Below, piece by piece: positions 52,442 through 59,828 of a stretch of 64,000 bases of DNA. The position numbers and the translations under genes were made by a program. The notes beneath the pieces were generated by a model, which ran no database searches, was not told the DNA's origin, and saw nothing but the letters and a program-made list of their open reading frames with translations. Every line of letters starts with the position of its first letter. Position 1 is the first letter of the stretch. This DNA is from Corallium rubrum (lineage: Eukaryota; Cnidaria; Anthozoa; Scleralcyonacea; Coralliidae): assembly GCA_964035015.1 (NCBI GenBank), contig OZ036005.1, positions 15,821,625-15,885,624 of the forward strand, written 5' to 3'.

Positions 52442-53950
52442 CTATAGGACGTATTTACTGAACAGATACCCAGACACAGCTGTTAGGGCCAATAGGATTC
52501 CCAACTCATTGTCTGGCTTTGGTTGTGTGTCAGGTGTGTGGACGGCTGGTTTGTCAGATGTGTGGACGGCTGGTTTGTCAGATGTGTGGACGGCTGGTTT
52601 GTCAGATGTGTGGACGGCTGGTTTGTCGTCTAGTGTTTCCAAGTGTAAACCGTTTTCTTGGTGTAGCTTCTTTGGTTGTTTGTGAACACCTTGGTAGTTG
52701 ACCTTAGAGTTAATACCAAACTTCATGCCCTCCGACGCACGTCTGAGAACGTTGTTATATCCTGGAATTTTCTCCTTCAGTATCGTCAGTGACCCCGGCA
52801 CTAACCACGTGTCAGGGCTTATGGCTAGGTTCTGGGTGACATTAGTATCTAATATTGCCTTGTCCATGTTCAGAATCCAAGTGCTGATAGAATAGTTAAC
52901 GACAGCATCCTGTACTAGGGTTCTGAATTCTTGTTGTGTTTCGAGACTGCCACCACCTTTGTTAACAACGCTGGTCCTTGTTCTAGCCTGTGAACCAAGA
53001 ACGGCGTAAACGTAAGCCTCAATGGACTCATTCAAATACTGTGTACCTACCCTGGTGAAACCATTTGTCTGTAAAGGTATGAACCTTCTGTAGTGTGTCT
53101 TATAATCACTATTGAGATGCCACACCCACTTACCAACAAGATGATGTTCATAACCAGGATCACGAACAAGCTTACGCTTCCGGAGTCTGGGTATGTTCGC
53201 CATGTTGTCAATCACATCGCTGTGTTCCGCGCCGAACTCTCTCATCAAACTGCTTTTCGTTTCCGTCTTAAGACGTCTCAGTATACGTCGTGTGGTGAAG
53301 TAGAGGTGGAAACGCATGATTGAGGTAACCACTGGGTAGATATCTTCTGAGAACTTTAGATGCTCTGCCCCAACGCCACAGCAGTATGAACTGAGGTAGA
53401 CAGCGGTTATAAGTTGGTAATAGGGATCATTGTTATTCCACCATGCCGCGATGTCCGTCTGGTTTCCTGGATTTAGGGCTGGTAATTTTGCCATAAAGTA
53501 ATCCTCACCGTTAACATAAATCCTAAAATTGTTAAGGTCGTAGTCTATGGCGTTGTCTGACAGATATGTGTGTTTCGGGGACTCCCAGTGTCGCTTACCC
53601 TGAACTTTCTGTAACGTACCACCGCTAAGCCATATCATAGGAAACCCACCCTCAACTAGACTTTGCTTTCCTTTATAGTTATGTAGCCAAATCCACATAG
53701 ACTTGTCATTCCTAAAAGTGCTGCTATCGATGTTCGTTGATACGATGTCACTATTTTTAAACCATACGTTACTTCTTTCGATCTCACCGTCTTTTTTGAG
53801 AGTTGTTGTAAAGGTGAATTTGGATAATGTGGCATGGGGGTATCTCTTGAGTAAATTGATCTTAGCTGACTTATTCCCCTTTCTGATATTCTCCATTGCC
53901 TTCCCATAGTTCTCCCCATAATACTTGTGATAGAGTTTGTCGGGATCCAT
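52442..53950 (-). CDS. Large Polinton protein with repeats and C-terminal anchor (502 aa)
   Basis: No family recognised. Residues 1-400 look globular ('MWIWLHNYKGKQSL', 'WVWHLNSDYKTHYRRFIPLQ'). At about 445-475 there are four 8-residue repeats D-K-P-A-V-H-T-S (last one ending in P), encoded by 24-bp repeats. A hydrophobic end, 'LGILLALTAVSGYLFSKYVL', is a likely membrane anchor. Divergent from the integrase, with only 19 bp between start codons. It is the largest unassigned protein of the element and a candidate surface or membrane protein of a virion (inference). Confidence 0.65.
   Translation of the reverse strand: MDPDKLYHKYYGENYGKAMENIRKGNKSAKINLLKRYPHATLSKFTFTTTLKKDGEIERSNVWFKNSDIVSTNIDSSTFRNDKSMWIWLHNYKGKQSLVEGGFPMIWLSGGTLQKVQGKRHWESPKHTYLSDNAIDYDLNNFRIYVNGEDYFMAKLPALNPGNQTDIAAWWNNNDPYYQLITAVYLSSYCCGVGAEHLKFSEDIYPVVTSIMRFHLYFTTRRILRRLKTETKSSLMREFGAEHSDVIDNMANIPRLRKRKLVRDPGYEHHLVGKWVWHLNSDYKTHYRRFIPLQTNGFTRVGTQYLNESIEAYVYAVLGSQARTRTSVVNKGGGSLETQQEFRTLVQDAVVNYSISTWILNMDKAILDTNVTQNLAISPDTWLVPGSLTILKEKIPGYNNVLRRASEGMKFGINSKVNYQGVHKQPKKLHQENGLHLETLDDKPAVHTSDKPAVHTSDKPAVHTSDKPAVHTPDTQPKPDNELGILLALTAVSGYLFSKYVL
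52534..52628 (-). repeat. Four 24-bp coding repeats
   Basis: Nearly identical copies of 'gtgtggacggctggtttgtcagat' (plus-strand view) within the 502-aa gene. The identity at DNA level suggests recent expansion. Confidence 0.9.
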
Positions 53951-53972
53951 ATATTATAGGTTAGGTTATATG
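53948..53972. promoter_or_regulatory. Bidirectional start region with TATA motifs
   Basis: The 19 bp between the two divergent ATGs contain 'atattatagg', giving CCTATAATAT-ATG on the minus strand and GGTTAT-ATG on the plus strand. With so little space the promoters and 5' ends must overlap the coding starts. Confidence 0.5.
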
Positions 53973-55067
53973 GACGCTGGGGTTGGGCTGGAACAGGAAC
54001 TGAGAGATATATGGTATAATCCGAAAACAGGATATCAGTCAGCTGAACGGTTGTATCAGAAGGCGGTGGGAGAAGGTCTTGATGTGAGTAGGAAGGTGGT
54101 GAGGGACTGGCTGAGAACACAGGACACGTACACGAGGTATAGGCCGGTTGTGAGGAGGCATAAGTTCAGACAGACGTTCGTCAGCCACCTCGGTGAACAG
54201 ATACAGATGGACCTGGTTGATATGGGGAAGTATAGGAACCAGAACAAAGGGTATTACTGGATTTTGACCGCTGTTGAGATTCTGAGTAGGTATGCTTTTG
54301 CCGTTCCTGTTTACAGGAAGGACACGAAAAACATGACCGGGGCTGTGGATAAGCTGTTGGAACAGTTTAGAGATCGATTTGGTACTTACCCTGACCTGGC
54401 TCAGTTCGACGACGGAAAGGAGTTTTACAACGTCGGTGTGAAAGGTCTGCTGAAGGAACGTGGTGTTGAGTACTTCAGTACGTTTTCAGACAAGAAAGCA
54501 GCGATCGTCGAACGGTTCAACAGAACACTTAAGACTGCTATGTGGAAGTATTTCTACACCAAGGGGACTTATAGGTGGATTGATGTTTTGGGTGATCTCG
54601 TTGAGGGTTATAACAACACAAAACACAGTGTTGTTATGCTGAAGCCCAAGGACGTAGGTAAGTCAAACGAGAATCAGGTTTGGAATACGTTGTTCGGTCA
54701 CCATTTTGGTGATCACCCCTTACCCAAGTTCCGGGTTGGAGACACTGTGAGGGTGTCAAAGTACAAGAGCATATTTACGAAGGGTTATGAGGCTAACTTC
54801 ACTGAGGAAATCTTCAGGATTATGAAGGTCATCCGTGGTGATCCAAACGTTTACGAGATAGAGGACGCTGAGGGTGAACCGATTATTGGGAAGTTCTATG
54901 AGGAGGAGTTGTCGCCGGTGGATAAGAAGGATGACGTTTATAGAGTGGAGAAGGTGTTGAGGAGGAAGAAAGTCGCTGGGAGGAAGATGGTGCTGGTCAA
55001 GTGGTTGGGTTATGGTGATAGGCACAACTCATGGATACCCGAGAGTGACGTACAAAACCTGGGTTAA
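53970..55067 (+). CDS. Polinton integrase with chromodomain (365 aa)
   Basis: The start is ATG 53970. An N-terminal helical part ('SAERLYQKA') precedes the retroviral-type catalytic core: Asp in 'IQMDLVDM' (about 81), Asp in 'AQFDDGKEF' (about 147) and Glu in 'AAIVERFNRTLK' (about 181), giving D,D-33-E. It ends with an SH3-like part ('FRVGDTVRVSKYKSIFTKG') and a chromodomain ('VEKVLRRKKVAGRKMVLVKWLGY..RHNSWIPESD') that would read histone methyl marks and guide insertion. It joins the element ends to host DNA and causes the 6-bp duplication. Its TAA overlaps the next ATG by one base. Confidence 0.93.
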   Translation: MDAGVGLEQELRDIWYNPKTGYQSAERLYQKAVGEGLDVSRKVVRDWLRTQDTYTRYRPVVRRHKFRQTFVSHLGEQIQMDLVDMGKYRNQNKGYYWILTAVEILSRYAFAVPVYRKDTKNMTGAVDKLLEQFRDRFGTYPDLAQFDDGKEFYNVGVKGLLKERGVEYFSTFSDKKAAIVERFNRTLKTAMWKYFYTKGTYRWIDVLGDLVEGYNNTKHSVVMLKPKDVGKSNENQVWNTLFGHHFGDHPLPKFRVGDTVRVSKYKSIFTKGYEANFTEEIFRIMKVIRGDPNVYEIEDAEGEPIIGKFYEEELSPVDKKDDVYRVEKVLRRKKVAGRKMVLVKWLGYGDRHNSWIPESDVQNLG

Positions 55068-55771
55068 TGTATACCCGGATAATGAGGCTAACATTATTCA
55101 TTGAAAACGGTGAGAAGACTGTCTACTTCGAACAGCCTATCATGGTGACAGGTCCGAGACCACAGGTGATGCTGAAGAAAGCGACGGTATACTGGAACTA
55201 TAACAATGTGGTGTCAGGTCTGAACGATTCGATGTCGTTTGACGGTGTTAAGACATCCACCCCTGAGGGTTATTTTGACTTTGACGCGATAGAGACGTTT
55301 GTTAAGACTTTAGCCGGGGGTCTGTTGGGGACGGTTGAGTTTGGAAAGAATGTTTACAACGGAACTTCTAAGGTGAAAACGTCTGAAAAGCTGAAACTTG
55401 GAAAGATGGGTCTTCTTTTGGGGTTTGGTGAGGACGATGTGATAGATGTCGGTGGTGGTGGGTGGACGAATAGTCCGAATCAGGTGGACATCAACAGAGG
55501 GTTGAGATATGTTAGGATTTCGTGTGACGCTGTTGAGAGTGAGAAAAGCCTGGACAATGGGAGGAGGAGTAATCTGATTGGTACTCTTCCGATAACCTCT
55601 GAGCAGAGTTTGAAAGGTAGTGTACAGCACTACACAGACATTGAGTCGAAAGCTGAAATCCGAAAGGGTGTCTATGGTAAGATGACCTTTAGGGTCCGTG
55701 GGAATAATGATCATTCAGTGGGTCGGCCGGTTGGGATTGGGGCTGTTCTGCTTGAGTTGTACATAGGCTAG
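55067..55771 (+). CDS. Minor capsid (penton-like) protein candidate (234 aa)
   Basis: 'MRLTLFIENGEKTVYFEQPIM' at the start (the second Met, 55082, is an equally good start and is preceded by GGATA). A Gly-rich 'TLAGGLLGTVEFG', then 'RGLRYVRISCDAVESEKSLD', 'RRSNLIGTLPI' and a final 'GIGAVLLELYIG' strand. The all-beta, strand-ending layout, its size and the location in the capsid block fit the single jelly-roll penton protein of Polintons. The assignment is inference from context and partial recall of cnidarian homologues. Confidence 0.6.
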   Translation: MYTRIMRLTLFIENGEKTVYFEQPIMVTGPRPQVMLKKATVYWNYNNVVSGLNDSMSFDGVKTSTPEGYFDFDAIETFVKTLAGGLLGTVEFGKNVYNGTSKVKTSEKLKLGKMGLLLGFGEDDVIDVGGGGWTNSPNQVDINRGLRYVRISCDAVESEKSLDNGRRSNLIGTLPITSEQSLKGSVQHYTDIESKAEIRKGVYGKMTFRVRGNNDHSVGRPVGIGAVLLELYIG

Positions 55772-55777
55772 TATATA
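55771..55777 (+). promoter_or_regulatory. TATA motif abutting a start codon
   Basis: AGTATATA directly precedes the ATG at 55778, one of the clearest examples of the start-proximal motif found at many genes of this Polinton. Confidence 0.5.
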
Positions 55778-57019
55778 ATGGCTGAAGGATGGGATGATTA
55801 TGAGATGGATCATTTCGGTGAAGAGTGGATGGATGCTGAGGGGGATACTGATGAGACCATCTTCACCGACAGAGATCAGACAATGACACAGCCCAACACA
55901 GATCACGGCATAATCACAGTTGGTTCGACTGACAAAAACCGTGTTAGGGATAGGATCAACACCAGCGATGATGATCGGAAACAGGATAAGTCTCTCATAA
56001 ATGCTAGAAAGAAGTTCTTTAGAAGGGAGTTAGGTATGACGGTAAATAAGGGTGATGGTGAGGCCTCTAAGGAACTGTTAGAACAGTCTGCGATTAGCCG
56101 TAACAAGAAAAGTGGTAAAGTCGATGGAATACTCTTTAAGGGTGTGAAAGTTATGATACGTGAGAAAGGTAAGGAAGGTAAGATCATACGTAACAGAAAC
56201 ACATCAGATAAGAGAATAATTAAAGTTACCAATGAGTATGAGAATCTGTTAGAAAAGGCTGATAATGAGCATTTCAATAGACTTGAGAGAGTTTCTGAGG
56301 AGATTGGCAACGACCCTATAGCTTTAGAGGCTATGGATGACATAATCTCACGGGCTGGCTTAGCGATTAGCGATCGGGTTGAGGAAAGAGTAGAAAACCT
56401 ACAAGAGGAGGCGAGAGGAATACACATACCCGAACAGGTAGTAAGAGAGCTCTCTGGAACACTCCACCCTGTGGGTACGGATGAGGAGCAGATTGAGTCT
56501 CTTGAGAAACAGGTCGATTACTTCAGACTAGAAGCATTAAGAGAGGCCGACCCTGTTAAGGAACAGTTCTACAGAAGCGTCAGTGAAACAGCGGAATTAA
56601 AGGCAGACAGCATAAGAATTAGGATTGGTGAGAGGCCTGAACATATGGAAGCCGTGTCTATCTTAAACGATGAGGTGGAGAACAATGACCTGAATAGGTT
56701 GGAACGTTTTAAGAGGTGGGCTAGGGAAAATATGGTTGGTCTGTCTGCCATAGCCATCACCATAGCTGGGATCATAACCACGATAGTCGTTGCCGCTAGG
56801 GGGGCTGTCTCGGGGGGAGCGAGCGCTGTTGGTGGTTTCGCTAAGGCACTCGCTAATCTGGGTAAGAGTTTGGGACCTCTGTTAGCACCACTGTTCAGTG
56901 TGATAGCACAGGTTCTGACATGGGGAGCAAAAGGAATAGCGTGGTTAGCCAACAATCTGTGGGTTCTTGCCATAGCCATGACGTGGTTATTGTATGACTA
57001 CTGGAAAAACAGAAAATAA
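55778..57019 (+). CDS. Polinton protein with helical body and hydrophobic tail (413 aa)
   Basis: An acidic N-terminus ('MAEGWDDYEMDHFGEEWMDA'), a long charged helical body ('LEKADNEHFNRLERVSEEIG', 'RVEERVENLQEEARG'), then from about residue 320 a hydrophobic region: 'MVGLSAIAITIAGIITTIVV', a Gly/Ala-rich 'GAVSGGASAVGGFAKALANL', and 'NNLWVLAIAMTWLLYDYW'. Such a tail could insert in or disrupt membranes, as capsid-lumen proteins of related viruses do (inference). It sits between the minor and major capsid candidates. Confidence 0.65.
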   Translation: MAEGWDDYEMDHFGEEWMDAEGDTDETIFTDRDQTMTQPNTDHGIITVGSTDKNRVRDRINTSDDDRKQDKSLINARKKFFRRELGMTVNKGDGEASKELLEQSAISRNKKSGKVDGILFKGVKVMIREKGKEGKIIRNRNTSDKRIIKVTNEYENLLEKADNEHFNRLERVSEEIGNDPIALEAMDDIISRAGLAISDRVEERVENLQEEARGIHIPEQVVRELSGTLHPVGTDEEQIESLEKQVDYFRLEALREADPVKEQFYRSVSETAELKADSIRIRIGERPEHMEAVSILNDEVENNDLNRLERFKRWARENMVGLSAIAITIAGIITTIVVAARGAVSGGASAVGGFAKALANLGKSLGPLLAPLFSVIAQVLTWGAKGIAWLANNLWVLAIAMTWLLYDYWKNRK

Positions 57020-57036
57020 AACCTGTTATGTAGTAT

Positions 57037-58278
57037 ATGACCAACAGAAGTCAGACAGAGCTGTTACCTGGATTTAGACGGGCGAGAATGTCGGAGATTA
57101 AGGGACTCCGGACAAGACACACGATCACCATGAACCCCAACAAAGTCAACCCTGGTGAGGATCTCTATATTGACATACCAAAGCTAAAACCTGATAGTTG
57201 TCTGGTCCCGGGTAGCTTTCACTTACTGTTCGACTTCAAGAACATGAACACCAAGTCGTGGTTCCTAAACAATCTCTCCAGGCTTCTGGTTGAAAGGCTG
57301 GTTGTTAAGCTAGCCGGCGAGACTGTTTACGACAACACAGGTGAAAGTGTTCTTGGTGTGTACAGGGATCTCTGGTTACCAAAGAGTGTGAGGGATCAGA
57401 TGGTTGGGTATGGGATTGGTCCAGAGAACTTGAGAAAGCTGATGTCTAAGGACGACAGTGGGGCTTCTTCTGGGGACGCTGAGAAGGTAGCTGACGCTCT
57501 AATGCTTACAATCCATGGAGTGAGGATGAAGGTGAGATTGGATAAGATCCTCGGGGACCACGGACTTTATGCTCCCTTTGAGATGTACAACAACTTCCGC
57601 TATGTCATTAGTTTACCGAAAGCGAGTGACATCATGGTCGCCCAGTCAAGTGAGGCCGTTGACGGGTACACACTGGAAAACCTTGAACTGGAGTATGAGA
57701 CGATTGATAACACCGACATCGCCAGTGAAATAACCTCACTATACACAGCCGGCCGGTCGTTGTCCTACGAACACGCCACGTTGATGAAGTCAACTGAATG
57801 GTTGGCTGGATCAACCCTGATCAACGAACACATTAACCTCCCACGAAAGTCTATGAAAGGGATCATGATGATGTTCACAAACAAAACCCGGACTGATAGT
57901 GAAGAATATGTCTATCCAAACATTGAGAGTGTTAAGCTAACAATCGAGGGTGTACCCAACGCCGTCTTCAGTCAGGGAATCCCAAAAAGCCGATTCTACG
58001 GTGAGGCTAAAAGACTGTTTGGTGGAAAGGAAAACACAGATCAGTTTATGACAATCCAGAAGTTCTACAAGGATGCTTTCGCTCTGGCGATTGACCTGAG
58101 AAGTATTGAGGACCGCGACAGTGTCGGAACTGGGAAAAGAATTGTTAACACACAGTCTGGAGTCCTAATTGAGATCACCAAAAAGGCGACTGTGGCTAAC
58201 GTAGTCTGTCGAATCTTTGTGCTGAGTGATGGTTTGGTAAACATGGTAAACAAAAATCTAAAATCAATCCAGTATTAA
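57037..58278 (+). CDS. Major capsid protein candidate, double jelly roll (413 aa)
   Basis: Beta-rich throughout, with repeated strand blocks in two halves: 'DLYIDIPKLKPDSCLVPGSF', 'LVERLVVKLAGETVYD', then 'MKGIMMMFTN', 'SVKLTIEGVPNAVFSQGI', 'FYKDAFALAIDLRSIEDRD' and 'VNTQSGVLIEITKKA', ending 'DGLVNMVNKNLKSIQY'. Length is within the range of Polinton/adintovirus hexon-like proteins, and it lies directly before the packaging ATPase, the usual order. It would form the hexagonal capsomers of a virion. GTAGTAT abuts its ATG. Its stop is immediately followed by the ATPase ATG. Confidence 0.8.
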   Translation: MTNRSQTELLPGFRRARMSEIKGLRTRHTITMNPNKVNPGEDLYIDIPKLKPDSCLVPGSFHLLFDFKNMNTKSWFLNNLSRLLVERLVVKLAGETVYDNTGESVLGVYRDLWLPKSVRDQMVGYGIGPENLRKLMSKDDSGASSGDAEKVADALMLTIHGVRMKVRLDKILGDHGLYAPFEMYNNFRYVISLPKASDIMVAQSSEAVDGYTLENLELEYETIDNTDIASEITSLYTAGRSLSYEHATLMKSTEWLAGSTLINEHINLPRKSMKGIMMMFTNKTRTDSEEYVYPNIESVKLTIEGVPNAVFSQGIPKSRFYGEAKRLFGGKENTDQFMTIQKFYKDAFALAIDLRSIEDRDSVGTGKRIVNTQSGVLIEITKKATVANVVCRIFVLSDGLVNMVNKNLKSIQY

Positions 58279-58887
58279 ATGGACCACCCATTCAATATGT
58301 TGATCGTTGGTATGACAGGTTGTGGAAAAACCTGGTATCTCCTGAGGATGTTGGAAGATGAATACTTCGGGTTCTTCGACTACATCGTTCTGCTCTGTCC
58401 AACGTTCAGCTGGAACAAAACCTACACCACCTGGAAATACACCTCCGACCCGGACTTCATCGCTGTGGACTGTAGTCAGGACGACGTCGAAATTATACTA
58501 GAATATGTTGTTCGGATATTCAAGGGATCCAAAACACTGATAGTCCTCGACGACTGTGCCAGTGGGCAACCCGTAAAGAACAGAACAAGTGAGTTGGTTA
58601 AATTAGCCTTCAGCGCCCGACACTACAATCTGTCAACTATCGTAATCACACAACAGCTAACGGCTATCACAAAACCCTATAGGGAGAATATCAGTAAGTT
58701 GGTAACGTTCTACAACCCCAACAAAACCGATATGAAGGTCATCACTGATGACTACCTGGGTGGTTTAGACCGTGATGAGGTTATGGGGATAACTGAAAAG
58801 TTAAAAGAAAACAAATACGCTAGGCTTGAGATTATGTTAAGACATCCATACACGTATAAGGTGGTCATCCCAAAATCTGATCTATAG
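58279..58887 (+). CDS. DNA-packaging ATPase, FtsK/HerA A32-like (202 aa)
   Basis: Walker A 'GMTGCGKTW' at residues 11-19, Walker B 'TLIVLDD' at 86-92, and the sensor strand 'NLSTIVITQQL' at about 135-145. Length and order match the A32-type ATPases of Polintons and nucleocytoplasmic DNA viruses. It would pump element DNA into capsids. Starts on the base after the major capsid stop; GTATTAA precedes the ATG. The unrelated inverted-arm element at 2.5-8.7 kb carries a tail of a different member of this class. Confidence 0.92.
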   Translation: MDHPFNMLIVGMTGCGKTWYLLRMLEDEYFGFFDYIVLLCPTFSWNKTYTTWKYTSDPDFIAVDCSQDDVEIILEYVVRIFKGSKTLIVLDDCASGQPVKNRTSELVKLAFSARHYNLSTIVITQQLTAITKPYRENISKLVTFYNPNKTDMKVITDDYLGGLDRDEVMGITEKLKENKYARLEIMLRHPYTYKVVIPKSDL

Positions 58888-58891
58888 TAAG

Positions 58892-59479
58892 ATGGCTGAA
58901 AAGAAAGCTAAAACGGTGAAAGTTGGGAAAAAAGTCAAGGCACCCGCTGCAGAACCAGCTGAGGCGTCTGTTGAGAGGTCGGAAACGGAAACACCTACTG
59001 AGATCCCCAACCTTGTCGATGAGCTCATCAATGATCTGAAAAAGACTGAGGAAACCAGCCCAACACCTCCACCAACCGATGACACCAATAGTAAGAGGAG
59101 TGAGCTGATAAAATTATCAGAAAACGGTGAAATAACTCAGTCAGTTGGCTACATCAAAAAGGCGTCGGTAAAGGTTGTGGACAAGCTATACGCTGAATAT
59201 GAGGCTAGAAGAATGGAAAGGGCTAATGAATTCCTGACTGATATGTTAATCAGTAGATTCTCCAATGTTCTCGGTGGTCTGGACGCCGTAGAAAGCTCTG
59301 AGGAGCTAGACAACGAATTACAAAAAGACAAACTGTTAAAAAGTGACGTTGGTAAAGTTGTAGCCATGATCACGCCGTATATACCATGTCTCGGACTGCT
59401 ATCTGGTGGTGTAACTGTGGGAAAACATGTGTATCAACACAAAACAAAAGTATCTGAACAAAAACCGGGGAGTAAGTAA
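58892..59479 (+). CDS. Polinton protein ending inside the right TIR (195 aa)
   Basis: Lys/Ala/Pro-rich N-terminus ('MAEKKAKTVKVGKKVKAPAA'), an acidic, Pro-rich stretch, a helical middle ('DKLYAEYEARRMERANEFL') and a C-terminal part with a hydrophobic 'ITPYIPCLGLLSGGVTVG'. The last ~54 codons lie in the terminal repeat. No named family. The basic N-terminus hints at DNA contact. CTATAGTAAG precedes the ATG; the stop of the ATPase is 4 bp upstream. Confidence 0.65.
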   Translation: MAEKKAKTVKVGKKVKAPAAEPAEASVERSETETPTEIPNLVDELINDLKKTEETSPTPPPTDDTNSKRSELIKLSENGEITQSVGYIKKASVKVVDKLYAEYEARRMERANEFLTDMLISRFSNVLGGLDAVESSEELDNELQKDKLLKSDVGKVVAMITPYIPCLGLLSGGVTVGKHVYQHKTKVSEQKPGSK

Positions 59480-59822
59480 GGTATGTTAAAACCACAACCC
59501 TGATCGCTTTGAGGTGTTTCATACCGGGTCCAACAAAAGCGTCCCGGAAAGGGTGGTGGTCGTTTTTCTCACTTTTTGAAGTATAAGCAGACGAAAATGG
59601 GTTTTTGGAGGCGTGAAAATTATTTTCCCCTTTCAAACATCCTTTCCTGATGAATTCTGGATTTTTTTTTTTTGGTTTTGGTCTCTTTTCGTCTTATACT
59701 TAAAAAATTTTTAAAAAAAGTTTATCGTTTCGGGCAACCCTCCTTGATGAATCTGATCATCTGGGGGCTGTCTTTGTTGGGAAAAAAAAAAGTGCGCCGG
59801 CACCCTCATGTTCTATACTACT
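59317..59822 (-). repeat. Right terminal inverted repeat of the Polinton
   Basis: Complement of 43020-43533. It starts at 'attacaaaaagac' and ends 'ctatactact', then the TAAGAA duplication follows. Confidence 0.95.
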
Positions 59823-59828
59823 TAAGAA

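Larger units (their letters stand above)
43014..59828. mobile_element. Complete Polinton/Maverick with 6-bp target duplication
   Basis: The element proper is 43020-59822 (16,803 bp). It starts AGTAGTATAG and ends CTATACTACT, and TAAGAA flanks both ends (43014-43019 and 59823-59828): the exact 6-bp duplication expected of Polintons. Terminal inverted repeats of about 0.5 kb differ by only a few bases. It encodes protein-primed PolB, integrase, packaging ATPase, capsid candidates and about a dozen other ORFs, all uninterrupted. Near-identical termini and open genes mean a recent insertion. An adenain-like protease was not found. Confidence 0.95.

Noticed and set aside
52519..52701. Plus-strand ORF with repeated 'QMCGRLVC' units
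   Set aside because: It is the antisense shadow of the 24-bp repeats coding for the tail of the 502-aa minus-strand protein.
53656..54120. 154-codon minus ORF rich in Ser/Pro
   Set aside because: It overlaps the 502-aa gene start and lies antisense to the integrase; no domain, and it would need the divergent promoter region to be coding.
55903..56427. 174-codon minus ORF antisense to the 413-aa protein
   Set aside because: Ser/Leu-rich composition typical of an antisense shadow of a charged helical protein.
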